Positions 11,945-44,319 of a stretch of 64,000 nucleotides of DNA are shown one piece after another; within the stretch, counting starts at the first letter, position 1; every line of letters begins with the position of its first letter. The notes under the pieces are model-generated. The model ran no database searches. It worked only from the letters and a program-made list of their open reading frames with translations, and was not told where the DNA came from. The stretch covers positions 4,588,001-4,652,000 of the forward strand of contig NC_133166.1 in NCBI RefSeq assembly GCF_040802235.1, written 5' to 3'. This DNA is from Manis javanica (taxonomy: Eukaryota; Chordata; Mammalia; Pholidota; Manidae). A program made the translations under genes and the position numbers.

Positions 11945-14205
11945 CCAAGACTGGGCCCAATTACAGTCCTACCTCAAGAGGAAAACATTATTTTCCAACA
12001 AAAGGAGTAAACATGGCCAATCTACCCCAGAGCCTCCTGTTGTCCCATTACAGCCACCCATTCCTGATGAGACTGCCAGACATTAACAAAAGTGACTGTG
12101 TGGAGTTGAGGACTCTGGACTGGAAGGTCCTTTCTAGCACTTGCACAAAGTTCAAGGAGAAGTGTGCTTGAGCTTTGCTTGGCTGCAGCTTCAGGGCCAT
12201 GCTGACCCCTACCAATGGTTTGGCACAGGCACCTGCTGCTAGCGCACTGTTCTGTTCTTGCCTGGGGGTTGGCCGTTGGAGGAATCCCGGTATCTGAAAC
12301 CAGAGTATCCAGACTGAGTGTGCAGTCAGCACTGGAACAAGTTCTCTGTGCTCCTGTTTGCTCTGCTTCTGCCTCTAACCCTCTGCCGCAGGGGCAACTG
12401 TGAGAAAACCTGAGGCTTTTGGACAGTCTGCTGCCCACAAAGCAGAGGTCGGGACCAAGAGCCTGCTGTTCTGCTGTCTTGAGTTACTGTGAGCAGGGCA
12501 AGGACCCCATGGCCTGGAGCTTTAAGGAGAGGATCTTAACATGTTCCTGAGGGACCAGCACTGGTAATAAGGAATAGAGAGAAAATTACCATGCTCTTCA
12601 TTTTATTCCAACATCAATTGGATTTTCCCTCCTACAGCCCTAATTTGCACCAAAGTTCTTCTCCATTATGGGCAGCATCTGGCCTCCAAATGGCCTCACG
12701 ACAAGCTAGGTAACACTACCTGTATGAAAGCTGCATGATGAACAGTACAACTGGGCAGTTAGCTTGGGCTTCAGATCCATCCCCTGCATCACCAATGCTT
12801 CATGTCTCAATCAGGCCCTTGCTCTCTCCCAGCTGGGCTAAGAACCATTTGGTGCTCACGTACCTCACAGTCAGGGTATCAAGTGAAGCCCACAGTATGC
12901 ACAGAGCTCACCGAGCAAGTTAAGAACGGCCTGAGGAGTCTTCAAGAATCTGGAAGGCAATAAGCACTAAATTATCCGAGTACTGGAAACTGATAAAATG
13001 TTCTGAGTATTGGGGTTCCAGGTAGAATTGGGGACCAGGTCCCTGCTGGCCTTGGCTCTTATTCTCTCAGGTTGTTGATCACAGTGTTTACTTGAAAGGT
13101 TCTCCATCCCAAGTCCCATCTGGCAAGCTCTTTATTAGGCACGAGTTCATTTTCCTTGATCTTTCCCTCTCTAGCATGCTTAGCCACAGACCGAAAGTAT
13201 CACCCCACTGGCAGTGGAGGCCGAGGCTCAGCAGTGGAGGCTCAGGTTAGTAGCTGTGTCCCCAGCCCTCAGCTGCAAATTCACCCATGTAAATATGAAG
13301 GAGAGCTAGCACATTGCCTTCCTGTTCTCTAAGTCTCAGATGTCCACATCTTTTCCACTCCCCCATGTGGCAGACAAGGAGTTAACTGGAGACGTTAGTG
13401 TGAGGCCTTTCTTTGAATCATGAATCCAGGTTTACAAGAAGGGATCTTTTGGAGTATACAGACAGGAGCCCTCAGGATCTACAATGGCTCCAAAGGCACT
13501 ACTTGGTCTGTAAGGCAAGAGAGAAGTTTGTCTACACAACTGACTTGCAGCTTTAGCACCTGCCACATAGAAGGTTTTTGCCCTCGGGCCACCTGTACAC
13601 GTGTATAAACATGAATACCTGAGCCCTTTCCCCAGGTGATGGACAGAGGAACCAAGCCCCATGCCAGGAGGTTCCTTATTCTGGCCTCCGGTCCCATGAA
13701 GCAGAAGGGTGAGGATCCCAGATTAAAGGGGGTCAAGGATGATGTGCGCAGTTCTCTTTGACACAGAGCCCACCTGCAGGAAGGCAGCTTGGATGGGTGG
13801 CTGTGGAGTCTGTGTGTCCCCCGACACCATCTGCCTCCCAGAATTCTACCTCCCAGCTTGTCAGGGGGTAAAGTTCCTAATCAAAGGAGAAATGGAAATG
13901 AGTCCCCAGTGAGAGGCCTCCGTGGGCAAACCCAGATGTAAATTAAACTGTCCCCCTCCCCAAAACTCACACAGGGTTATTCCCTCAGCTTTCCATTTCT
14001 TTATTTGGCACTTTTAAAGCTCCTTCTGTCCTGAACATTCCCTTGGAAAGTGTTTGATTCCTGAGCCTGAGGTTTTTGTCTCTTTCAGAAAAGAAAATAT
14101 TAAATCATAGAGGCTGGCCCCTGTAAATGTTAAACTATAAGTTATATTTTCAGCTGTGAAAAAATTGGTTTGAGAGAATGAAATAAAAACTGAAAATCAA
14201 GCCCT
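11901..14205 (+). other. VSTM5: VSTM5 last exon: 44-nt coding tail plus 3' UTR
   Basis: The coding part 11,901-11,944 encodes ESTTEEIELQDVEC and a TAG stop. The rest is read as a 3' UTR of about 2.26 kb because no other acceptor or gene signal intervenes. An AATAAA lies at 14,182-14,187, with a GT-rich 'tttgtgtgcatac' just downstream. The exact cleavage point is inferred. Confidence 0.7.
14182..14187 (+). terminator. VSTM5: Polyadenylation signal for VSTM5
   Basis: This is a canonical AATAAA, followed within about 30 bases by a GT-rich element. It is the best-placed plus-strand signal after the VSTM5 stop. Confidence 0.65.
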
Positions 14206-14619
14206 GGCCCTTTGTGTGCATACCTACGCCTGCCTGGAACCCAGGCCCTGGGCGGGGCTTCCATTGGCCACTGGCAGGAGCCATCCGCAGCTCCGCCAGG
14301 GTCTGGCACATTTCTTAAATGACAAGGGAACTAATAACAATGGTTCTAACTGTAAACATTCTTTAGCAAATCAGAAAACACCACCTAGTGAGCCTATCAT
14401 TCTCCCCTGTACTGTAGCCAGACGACTAATTGAAGTTTCTGCTTCCATAATATTAACTGTAATTCAGGAGTCCACACAAACGAGGGTGACAGTTGTTCCA
14501 CCTCACTGAACAATGCACGACAGAAGGAACATACATGCTGTGAACAGAATGTCACCGCCGAGACTGGGATCCAAGAAACCAAGGTGTACACTGTACCTTC
14601 TCATTTCATGGCATTCGGG

Positions 14620-15160
14620 TGCACGAGGAGCGCTGACTCGGGAAGCGGTTCTGGGGCCCACAGGAGATGGTACACAGCCCACCGCACTTTGCGCTCGCTG
14701 CAGTTAGCAATCACGCCCCACAGGGGTGAGGACAAGGGCGGCGAGAGGTCGGGAAGCTTCTCGGGACGTCTTGCCCCTGCAGTAAAGCAGAGACAAGCCC
14801 TGAGGGAACACAGTTCAGAAGGGCTGGGTAACTAACACGGGGAGAGGGGAGGTGGCGGAACAGAACGCGGGGAGATGTAACCAAGACCAAGGGACCCAGG
14901 ACGACCCCGCAGGAACGCGACCCCAAGGCAGTCGTCCTTGACGCCGAAGGGTGTGTCGGGGGAAGGAAGACCCTGTCAGCAGCTCGCAGTTCTGCCCAGT
15001 TTCCAGGCAAGCATCAGACACATCTCTAGGTCACTGAAAATAGAGCAGCCCCCCGTGGATGTTGTCGGCGTCTCTCCGCACTGCGGCTTCCGCTGGCGAA
15101 TGCTGTGAGCTGGGACGTGTGCATCTCTGCACACCCAAACCTGCGTCCGCCGTCAGCTTT
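14620..15160. other. CpG-island-like block with no gene
   Basis: By eye roughly forty CpG dinucleotides lie in about 540 bases of about 60% GC, in a landscape otherwise poor in CpG. No splice-consistent coding exon is visible. It lies between the 3' ends of two convergent genes, so it is not an obvious promoter of either. It could be an orphan CpG island, an enhancer, or the start of an unannotated transcript. Confidence 0.6.
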
Positions 15161-15229
15161 TCTGATCCTTGAGAACATGATTGCTGAGTTCACTGTTTCC
15201 ACTGCCCTTCAAAACTTAGGTGGGTGTTT

Positions 15230-15580
15230 TGGGTTTGGTCTAAGTACAAAGGTGATAAACCCTTCTTTAAAATGATAGTGAAGTCTATATGAAGCAAAAA
15301 CTACTCTATCCTCCAATCCTACTCCTCAGAGGGAACAGTAGATGCATTTGGTATGTTTCCCTCTAGGCTTGCTTAAGCATATAGCAAGGCATCTGTATAC
15401 ACACACACTGCAATATACATATTTAATCCACTTTCTTTTTAGGCAAATAGGATTCTATTATACATATCACCCTACATTTTGCTCGTTTTTCCTCAAAGTT
15501 TCTTGGGCATTATTGCATGTCTTTATTTCTAAGCTTCATTCTTTTTACTGCTTGCACAATGCAATCCATAGCATGAATGT
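15230..15580 (-). repeat. Old LINE-1 3'-end fragment
   Basis: The antisense reads like an L1M 3' region ('ggattctattatacatatca', 'cattttgctcgtttttcc', 'cattattgcatgtctttatt'). It is diverged. Confidence 0.5.
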
Positions 15581-15599
15581 ATAATAATTGTTCACTGAA

Positions 15600-17820
15600 A
15601 AGTTACCTTTTATTTCAAATGAAATATACAAAAATATCTTGGGCAATCTCTCTCATACATCAGACTTGTTCCTTCAACCAAGGTGGCTTCCCTCTTGCCA
15701 ACTATTAATGTTCACCTCTATCTCGTATGCAGCCCTTCCTCTTTTGGGAACTTTAGAGTCAATGTTTTATAATACTGGTGGGCTTTGTGTTAAGTTTATA
15801 AGAGACTGCATGTTTAGAGAATGGAGAAAGGGCATTGCTATTGTAAAATAAGTGTAAAGTTTTAGCTTTGGATTTGACCTTACAAGTAGTGTATGCACAA
15901 GTAGGTTCAGTTTCTTTGATGCAACAGACCAGTGGTGATTTAGGTAGTTGTCTTTAAAAGTACTAAAAGCATTTTTCCCTCGTGGTCTGAGTTTTTTCTT
16001 ACTAAAAAAGTAAACTTCTTAAATAAATCAGTTGCCAGTTTTTATTTTATCAACAATACAGAATGCAAATTTGAACTCCTGGCCAGTGTGAGCTAGTCAA
16101 GGGTTATCACTTTGATTTGATGTGTTCTGGTGAAATCTGATAGTAAGGTTTTAGAGGTAAATGTATGATTTCCATTAGGCTTTTTCAAATACTGAACACA
16201 GATCTTGATTACTGCCTTTTTGGATCTCCAGGAGTTGGGATTGGCAGGACCTGTAAGGACAGTTAAGAGAGAAGTTGTGGATAGATTTGGGTAAGAGAGT
16301 AGACTCAGCCACTGGCCTCATCTCCTTGGTATACGCATTATCGGGAACACTTGCAGATTGTAGGTTCCTTTTAGATCGCAAACGTCTCCCTCATCAGGTT
16401 TCCAGACAACTAGTCTGTTCTACAACCACAGTTTCATGATCAGTAAGCAGGGTAATGGTTACAGTAGAACACGGAAGTTTTTCTGGTTCTGAAGCAAGGA
16501 CAGCTAGAATGGAAGGCGTGGAAAAACTCCTTGGCCATTTGAGCTCAACTTTCAGAGAAGTAAAAATAAGTGTCCGTGTCTGGGGCTCCTCCACCATAAT
16601 TTATTCAGTCTTCTCTTATTGGACCTTCAGATTGATTTCAATCTTCCACTTCTACAGGCCTCCTCGATAAACCTTACAGTCATCTTTGTGAATCTCTGCT
16701 TTGTGAAGTGTGTCTATAGGCTAAGTTTCTGAAAGTGGACTTGTAGATAGAAGCAGCAGACTTTACAACCACCACCAAGCTCTGGTCACTGACTTCTGAC
16801 CACTTGTACCACAGTGCCCACTATTTCAAGACAGGATTTTCCAGTTGTCAACTGCCTATTGTCTCAGTTCTCATCCTAAAGTGTAAAATATGGGAAATAG
16901 TTCCCATCCTAAAGTGAGATTCAGCCACGTTAGCCCCAAGTATGTCAGGTTTCAGTGCAGAACAGGAGTAGGGAAGTGAACGTGAACAAAGACAAAGGCA
17001 GAGGACACGGGGAGAGCTGACCGTAGAGCACGGCTCTAAAAATGGACTGAGAAAACGAAAATCTTCATACCTACAGATGCACTCACTGTCCTTACTTTCT
17101 GTAAATTTAAACAATACAGGACATTCTAAAATGCTTTCTCCTAATGAGATGTAAAAATCTGGGATCTTAACCATTTTTCAACTTCAAATTGGCTTGACAT
17201 TTAGAAAAGCATTGCATGGTGCTTTCTATAGCACAACACTCTAGAATTTCACATCCTTACCAACTGTATTGAAACCTTTGAACCACGAGGTTGCCATTTT
17301 ATATGGAAGCAAACAGTTCAGAGAGGTACCCTTGCCAAGCTCGGCAGCAGAGCCGACATTCCTACACAGCTCTTTGCTGACCTGTTAAATACTAGGTGAG
17401 GGACTAACTGGTTTTCTCCAACCTGCCTCTCAAATGCCTTGCACATACTGACAGCATCAGAGAATTCAGGACAAATCATTAAGCTGGGAAATGTAAGTAG
17501 ACACAAGACTGAAGAGTCGCTGGCACAGCAACTCAGCTGCCATTTCCCGTTTAGTTTCCAGTGTCCTTCAGCTGGGTGACAGCTAGTCACTAGACACTGA
17601 CTTACAATGAGGGGGACAGGAAGGCGTGTGACGATCAGGTCAGTCTTCGGCCACTCCACTCAGATGAAGTTTCACAGGACAGGTGGTAACATTGGTGCAT
17701 GAACTCCCATCAGTTTCATGCAAAGTGTCCTACCACTGGTTCTCGGCGAGACAATCAGAGAAAATACAGCTTTCAGGATTTTCACTATCTGACAACCATT
17801 TCATGTCTAGTATAAAAGGG
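15600..17820. other. Unassigned intergenic sequence between convergent genes
   Basis: There is no recognised gene. On the minus strand 16,170-17,660 has several moderate open frames (66-113 codons) broken by stops; I cannot match them to any protein family. 17,280-17,400 has a weak MIR-like look. The right part may belong to a long MED17 3' UTR. Confidence 0.4.
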
Positions 17821-17825
17821 GGGTT

Positions 17826-17831
17826 TTTATT
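17826..17831 (-). terminator. MED17: Candidate distal MED17 polyadenylation signal
   Basis: AATAAA on the minus strand, about 1.5 kb past the MED17 stop. The long AT-rich stretch between fits a 3' UTR. This is inference; it competes with the signal at 19,003. Confidence 0.35.
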
Positions 17832-19002
17832 TTGTATCTTTTAAGCTTTTTTCTACTAGTTTATTTTTATTATATTTTAGTGAAATATCAATCTTCAGTG
17901 AATAGACATTTAAAAAACCAAAAAGTAGTCCTTTGTCAAGGTTTGAGGGTCATAGTACTACAGTGTGAGCCTTCGAAATGACACAAAAGGCTCCTCAGGT
18001 GAGCAGAACTGTACAGATTAGCTTAGTAAAATTAGCTAAGGCAACTGTTGTGGGCCACCATAAGTTAAGAAGCACTAAGATTTTAAAAGCCATTTCATAT
18101 TTTAATTTCAATTATTTTAATTTTCATGGGTTGCAAGCAAGGGTACAATACCTTGATCAGAAGGGGAAAAAACAAACAAAAACCCAAAGGTATTAAGGTA
18201 TTCTGTGGCTTACAAGCTCTGTTTTGCTTTTAAAAGAAAAATAGGTCAGATAAATACAGAGGGCTATAAGTTACTTCATGTAATTTATTAAAAGGATATC
18301 TTAAAAATTTATAAAAAGGGTATCTTTACTCAACTTACAGTGGTTCCAAAGGCCCAAAAGCCTGTCTCTCATTAAGGGAAGTTCCTCAGGCACATTTTAG
18401 GATTGGGGGACTATGTCTAAGAAGTTCAAACATTTTATAAAATGTAACCCATTAATCCATTAGTATTTTCCCCTTGTAAAAGCAGAGAGCTAATGGAATG
18501 AGACAGGACAAGACTTTGATTGGAAGAGGCAATCCAGGGCCGCAGGGCAGGGGCCGGAGAATCCCAGGGATGGAGCAAGATGTGAGTGGCCTGGGGGAGC
18601 ACTGTCATTCCAGTGGGAGAAGAGGCCAAACAGGGACCCCAGCACTCCCTACAGATCCCAGTACCTTCAGCTGGTGCTTTCTGAGGACATTCTCAAAGTA
18701 CCAATGAGACTCAGGCATGCAGAGAAGACAACTGGACGAAGCGGTACTTTATTCACTAAGAAAAGAGCATGCTTAATCGCTCAGGTATGGAAGAGAGGAC
18801 AGGCCCCTTCTGCTGGCAGGCTCTTTGTCACACTTCAGGGAAAGGGTCCACCTCTCTCAGCGTGAGTGAATTCCTGCACGAAAGCTGGGCCGTAAGAATA
18901 TTCTTGTTCAATTTTTTACCAAATAATGGAACAAGACAAGTAGAATAAAAGACACAATTCATTAAGGTTAAGAGTTCAGAGAGTGAATGGACTTTTTATC
19001 CC

Positions 19003-19008
19003 TTTATT
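19003..19008 (-). terminator. MED17: Candidate proximal MED17 polyadenylation signal
   Basis: AATAAA on the minus strand about 330 bases past the stop. Choosing between this and the distal signal needs transcript ends. Confidence 0.4.
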
Positions 19009-19334
19009 TGATGTCAACATCGAAAGAATATTTTAAAATGCAAACTCAAACCTGTAAGTTATTAACATTTCAAGTTAACTGCATGAAAAGTAGTATTTTA
19101 CATCTCCCCGTACTATATACTCCGTAATTGTACATAAACTTCTGCGTTTCAAAGTCCTTGTCATTTATAAAATGAAAGGTCTCAAAATGCTAGTTAAACA
19201 TTTGCAAACTGTTACTTTATAAAACTATTCCTTTGGAAGAGTTTTCTTCCTTGTGCTTACACTTTATCCACAGATATCTCAAGTCAAAGTTTCTGGAAAC
19301 ATCTCTGGAAAAAAAACTGGAAACTTCTTGAAGA

Positions 19335-38535
<19,201 letters not shown>

Positions 38536-40904
38536 TTATAAAATAAGGACGTAGGTTGAGGAAAACAATTGTGCTTATTCCTACTTAGAATTATACCACA
38601 TAATTACTTTGTCTGTTTTCCCATTAGTTGTAAGTTCCGTGAAAGCAATTTTCAGCAAGCATAATACACACTGGCACAATGCGCCTAACAGATATTTATT
38701 TCATGCCTCAGTGACTGAGAATAATACTTAAAAGACTAAGAAGCAGTACTATAACATGTCTGAGTCCCCGATAAAGTATTTTATTAGAAATAGACAAGTG
38801 AGGATGGATTATTTTATATTACAAAACTCAGTTTAAGGAATTATGTATACCATTTACAAGTTTTGTACTGACCAAGATATATCTAAATTTTTGAACTGTT
38901 TTCTAGTACGATTGCCCTGGTGTCAGTCCCTACGTAAACAATATGTGTGATGTGTGTGTTGGGGATGTGGATATTCAAGAGAGGAACCTCTTGGCAAGCG
39001 CAACAGTGATTCTGTTGTACAATCATGTTAGGAACCACTGTACTTACTCCTTATGTATACGTTTGTAAAAGGTTTTAATACTTTATTTTAAAGAGTGATT
39101 AATATTTATCATGGGCTCTCTTTGTGGTAATCACTGTTCTAAGTATTTTAAACGAACGTATTTCTTATTTAATCTTTGTAAGGTGTTCTTTTGTAGTTTG
39201 GCTGAAGCATCAGCTATCTCACCTGGCTTGCTCACATGAGCCTCAGGTGATCTAGGGTGGGCTCAGCTGGTTGGTTCTACTTCAGGTTACAGGTCATTCA
39301 GATGACTGAACCATACTCTCCTTGCACTAGCAGGCTGGTCAGGGTATGTTCTCATGGCGATGGCAGAGGTACAAGAAGTAAGCTTTGCTTGCATTACGTG
39401 TCTGATAGTCCTTAAGTCCCATGGCCAAGCCCAAATATCAAGGGTGAGAGAGAAACACTCAGCCTTTTTAGTTGTAGAAACTGCAGTTATAAAAAGAGGT
39501 GTGAATAAAGGGAGGAGCAGGGCCAACTATCTGTCTCATATGGAAAATAATCCAGATACATTCTCCTATTAACCATAGAAAAAATTCCAAATGGAATAAA
39601 GGTCTAAGTATAAGAAACAGTGAAGTCTCCTGCAATTCAGATACACATGAGACCAAATCCTGCTTACAAGGAAGTGTTCTATAAAAACTATTTGTCAGAT
39701 TTCGAGGGCTCATGGGGCTCAAATCTTCCAAAGGGAAGAATTGAATCCCCCACCATCTTTCGGGGATGACAAGACAAAGACCTGCCAGGCTCTTGATTAA
39801 AACCCCAAGGAACACATGGAGTGACAGGATCTAGGCCGAGGCGGCCTGAGTCTTATTTAAAATGCAACCTAGCTCAATTTCTGATTACACTGAGGTAATC
39901 AATCTCACCTTATCTGCCTAAAAAAAGAAAGGTGGAAACTCTCGCTGGTGGGAGATAAGTACAACACATAATATCCAGCATATAGTAGTAGTAGATATGT
40001 AAAGAGGCAGGAAACTGACTGATAATCAAGAGCAAAAACAAATAATAGGAACATATCCATGGACAATCAAAACATTGAAGATGAGAGGTAAGGACTTAAA
40101 AATAACTGATTAATGTATTCAAAAAAATGGAGGAAAATGTACAAAAATGGTTGAAAAGATAGGATGCTTCAACAGAAAACTTCAGTCTATAAGAAAACAA
40201 TCAAATACATATTCTAGGTTATAAAAATAGCTAAAATTAATAACCCATAGGATAGGTTTACTAAGACTTGACACAGCACCAAACAGTGTTAGTGAACTCA
40301 AAGACTGGTCAATGGAAAAACCCAAAGCTCAGTGTAGCTCAGGAGATTTCAACTCCCGGCAAGTTCATTCTCGATACGGTAAGCCTGAAAAACAACAATG
40401 GAACATTTTGGGTAAATGTGGCAGGTCAAGCTTTTTCTGTGGCAGGTCAAGTGCTAGAATTTAGTCCACATCCGTGGATCCGCATCCATGTGCAGCAAGT
40501 CCACCATCCACAGTCTGCCTTGGCACATAAGTGCCTAGTGGTCACCCTTTTCATACAATAGTGGCTCACTGCCAACACAGGTGTGAGCATGCACCTGCGC
40601 AGTAGGTCCAGTATTACAGTGGACAAGTAGATTAGGATCATATGAGGATCCTGGCTATGGGAACTTCCATTTTCCCTACATTCAGAAAGAACAGAGTGTA
40701 AAGTAATTTGGGATGCACATTGAAAATTTACAGATATTTAAAGGCCAATAAAGGAGTACTATGAATAACACCCCTTTCTGCTTCCTTTGGCCACAAATAA
40801 CCATTTTTTCTTAGTTTATGTGTTCTTTGGCACATTTCTGTTTGTGATTTGCAGAATATTCCATTGCACAGCACCTTGTAGGTTAATACTAATCAGATTC
40901 ACCC

Positions 40905-41060
40905 TATTTTAATTTTATGTGTTTATGTCTGTCAGTGTCCCCACTAGACTGAGCTCCTCTGGGGCAGAGACCATGTCTTGTTCATCTTTGTGCTCACAGT
41001 GCCTGGCGTGTTGATGATGCTCAGTATACTGCTGTTGAACAGTAGACCAGGCCACACAGA
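40905..41060 (+). repeat. L2 LINE fragment
   Basis: 'ccccactagactgagctcct', then 'ggggcagagaccatgtcttg' and 'ctcacagtgcctggcgtgtt', follow the sense L2 3' consensus. Confidence 0.7.
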
Positions 41061-43029
41061 GGCTCACAGATAACCTGAAAGGAAGCTGGGATTTTAAACC
41101 CAAAAGCACACGGGAATCGGCTATCTATCAACTCTAGTATTTTATCTGTCTAGTAGCAAATATTAGGTTGTTAATGCAGTTAACCCCAAGCGTTATTCTA
41201 AATTTAAAGAAGTCAGTCCTCCTGGCTGTAGTTAATGCCTTCAGAAAGACAGCCTGTTCCAGAAAAAGTGTATTGGTGGGATTGGGCCAAAGGTAGAATT
41301 TCCAGGAACAGTAACCATAGATTTGATCAGTGGTTATAGATTTTCTGTGGAATCTCAGTTTTTAATATTTATTACTTTAGTTACGTGACTGCCCTGTATC
41401 CATTAGATGGTGTTCTTGTTGTAAGTTTGGAAAGATGATGTAAATGTTATCTGGTTTCCAGGCTTTTTCAGTTGTGTCTTTCAGAAAAAAAAATTTCAGC
41501 TGACATCTCTAAAGTAACTTAAGAAATGTACACAAAAATAGAATGTAAGGGTGAAATAAAATATGCAATAAAATATGCAAATTGATGTTCTACTATTCCC
41601 TCACCCTTGGGATATCCTTCACACTTGCTGTGGTTCATGCCGCCCGCTTTGGGGAACACTGATGGAAAGGCAGAGGCAGTATTTGCACTCTCTAGTCAGG
41701 GGAAGGGCCCTGGACTCTTTCAGAGAACCCCCACCTCTCCAATCAGCCGGGAAGCAGCCTCAAGGTGGGACTAAAGCTAATTGACTCTAGAATTGTTTTA
41801 ATATAGCAGAGTTCTCAGCTTAGGTCCTTAAGGCAACTTCTAGAGAACTCGGGTATGAATTCTCCAGCCACGCCTGCAGGAGGACAGCTCACTTCCCCAA
41901 GGGCTGTGACTCCTTAGTGCCTCAACCCATCTCCCAGCTTCCTGTTTGGAACAGGTTCTTGGCCCACTCTGCAGCTTTACATTTCACATTCTCCCTCACT
42001 GAATGCAGAATCCTCTGCCTGTTAATCCTTTTTTAAAGCTGGAACCTGTTAGCCCTTCACCTACATGTCTGTGGATTTTTCATGTCACTCTACTAGAGTG
42101 GATACTCTCAAAGTAGGCTTGTCATTTCATTCATAATGTACCTCATAGGAATTCACTAGCATCTAAGACAGGGAAGTTGGTATATCATGGTCCAATCTTA
42201 ATACAGAGATATTCCAATACACTTCATAGAAAAACATCACATAGTATATTGTCACTAACATTTTCACATCCTTGTCAAAGGCAAGTAAGATTTCCCCACC
42301 CAACACTGTCATTGCTCCCCCTCTACTGCTCACTCCTGCCCACATGTCATAAACAAGTCATTGCACATACAAAAGATAACTCCTTAGGAAGAAAAACGAT
42401 AGTAGGAATAGGATGTCATTATGTTAGAAAAGAATCCTAACCAATTCAAAAGAACAAAAGGAAAAAATGTAAGCTAAAAACAATTGAACATTAATTACTA
42501 AATCACTGTAATTTTTCCATAACCTTAAAGATATTTTTTAAAAATATGTGAATAATTAAGTACAAGAGAACATACAAAAAGGAGAGTCATGTACTGCGTC
42601 TTTAGAGTTAATAAGGTAACAACAAGCATCTGTCTTACACGCAGCTTAATAAAACATTACTGATAGAGTTGAAGCTCCTTTGTGCTCTTCCTGGTTCAAA
42701 TCTCCCTCCCCCTAGCAATAACCATGACTTATCATTTCCAAGCATCTATTAAATCGGTCATCTGTTGCTGCTTCAAAGCACCCCAAAAGTCACAGGCTTA
42801 CGCCAATCCTTCATACTTGCTGAAGCAGCTGTAGTTCCTGGGAGTTGCTGATCTAGGCTGGGCTCTGTCCTCTCCCACGTACTGGCCTAGTAACCCTCCA
42901 CTGTCTTGTTAACTCATCAGTACCTTCAACAAGGTACTTTTTCTGTTACTCCAGCTTTTTAAAATTGTCTTTAGTGAGATGATTTGTCAGAATTATCTAA
43001 TTCACAATTACTGGAAATAGAAATCTTAA

Positions 43030-44010
43030 CATTTAACAATGGCTGTTGGTTTTACCTTCTCTGCCAAATGTTCATAATTTTTGCCTGTTTTTTCTACTGG
43101 GTGTTTGTCTCTTCCATAATGATTTGTAGTTGTTCTTAGTTTTGAATTTATTTTGAATACTAGCTGCATTTCATCAACTGTGTTCTGAAAATATGTTCTC
43201 CCCAGATGGCAGTCAGCTTGCTTCCTTTTTGAGCTATACTTTGACATACAGAAGTTTTACATTTTAATGTTGTCAGATCATGTTTAGCTGTCTTTTAGAG
43301 TTTATAACTTATGTTCTTTAGGAAATCCTTCCACAGCATTAGATCATAAAGATATCTTCCTATACTTTCTTACAACTTTTGAAGTTTTAATATTTACATT
43401 TAGGTCTTTAATCTGGTATTGAGTCCAACTGAATTTTATTTTTCCATGTAAACAACTATTGTGCCAGCACTCTGCAAGTACATCTTTCTCACTGATCTGA
43501 AATACCACCTCGGTCAAAAAAGCAAGTATCTACCTATGTGAGGATCTGTTTCTGGCCTTGATTTTCTGTTGGTGTGATTGTCCACCACTGTGCAAACCAG
43601 TCTTACTCATAGTAAGTTCATAAATTTTGATGTCAATATATCAAATACTCCTGATCTTGTTGTCTTAAAGATTGTCTTTGCGTATATTGGCCCTTTGCTA
43701 TTCCATATCTTTTAAAATTAACTGGTGAGGTTCTGTGAAAACCCCTACTGGCATTGAATTGAATTTATAGTTTTGAGAATTGGTACTTTTATGATACTGC
43801 ATTTTCCCAGCTATAATTTTATTTGGAACTTCTTTAAGTTTTCAACAATATGACAGTTTTCTCTATGAAGATATATAAATTTTATTAAATAAAAATATTG
43901 CTATGTACTTTTGATATTGTGATTATGTTTTACAAATGTACACTTTTGTTTCTTGTTGAAGAAATACAACTCATTTTTGTATATTGATTTTAATACTTAG
44001 GAACCTTTTT
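43030..44010 (-). repeat. Old LINE-1 ORF2 3' fragment
   Basis: The antisense order is that of ancient L1 ORF2: 'attttaatgttgtcagatca', 'ggaaatccttccacagcatt', 'ttaggtctttaatctggtat', 'aataccacctcggtc', 'ggcattgaattgaatttata'. It is broken throughout. Confidence 0.78.
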
Positions 44011-44319
44011 AAACTCAGTCTAATAATTTCACTATAGACTCTTTTACATTTTCTGAGAAGTTATAGCTAAAAAATCATTTTTTTCTCCCTTTTAAGTAAT
44101 ACACTTACTCTTCCTTTCTTGTGCTTTTTCCTGGCTAGGACATCTGGAAGTTAATGATACTGTGCATTCTTGCCATGTTCCTAATTTTAAAGTGAACATG
44201 GCATTAACATATAATTTTGAGAATATCTATCTATCTAGAGAGAATTTAAAAAATTGCTTCTCAGACCATGTACTAGATTTTAGCCTCACGGAGTCAGGTG
44301 ATTGTATTTGGTTCACAAT

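Noticed and set aside
12022-12438. 138-codon minus-strand open frame
   Set aside because: It is antisense to the VSTM5 3' UTR, with no recognisable protein.
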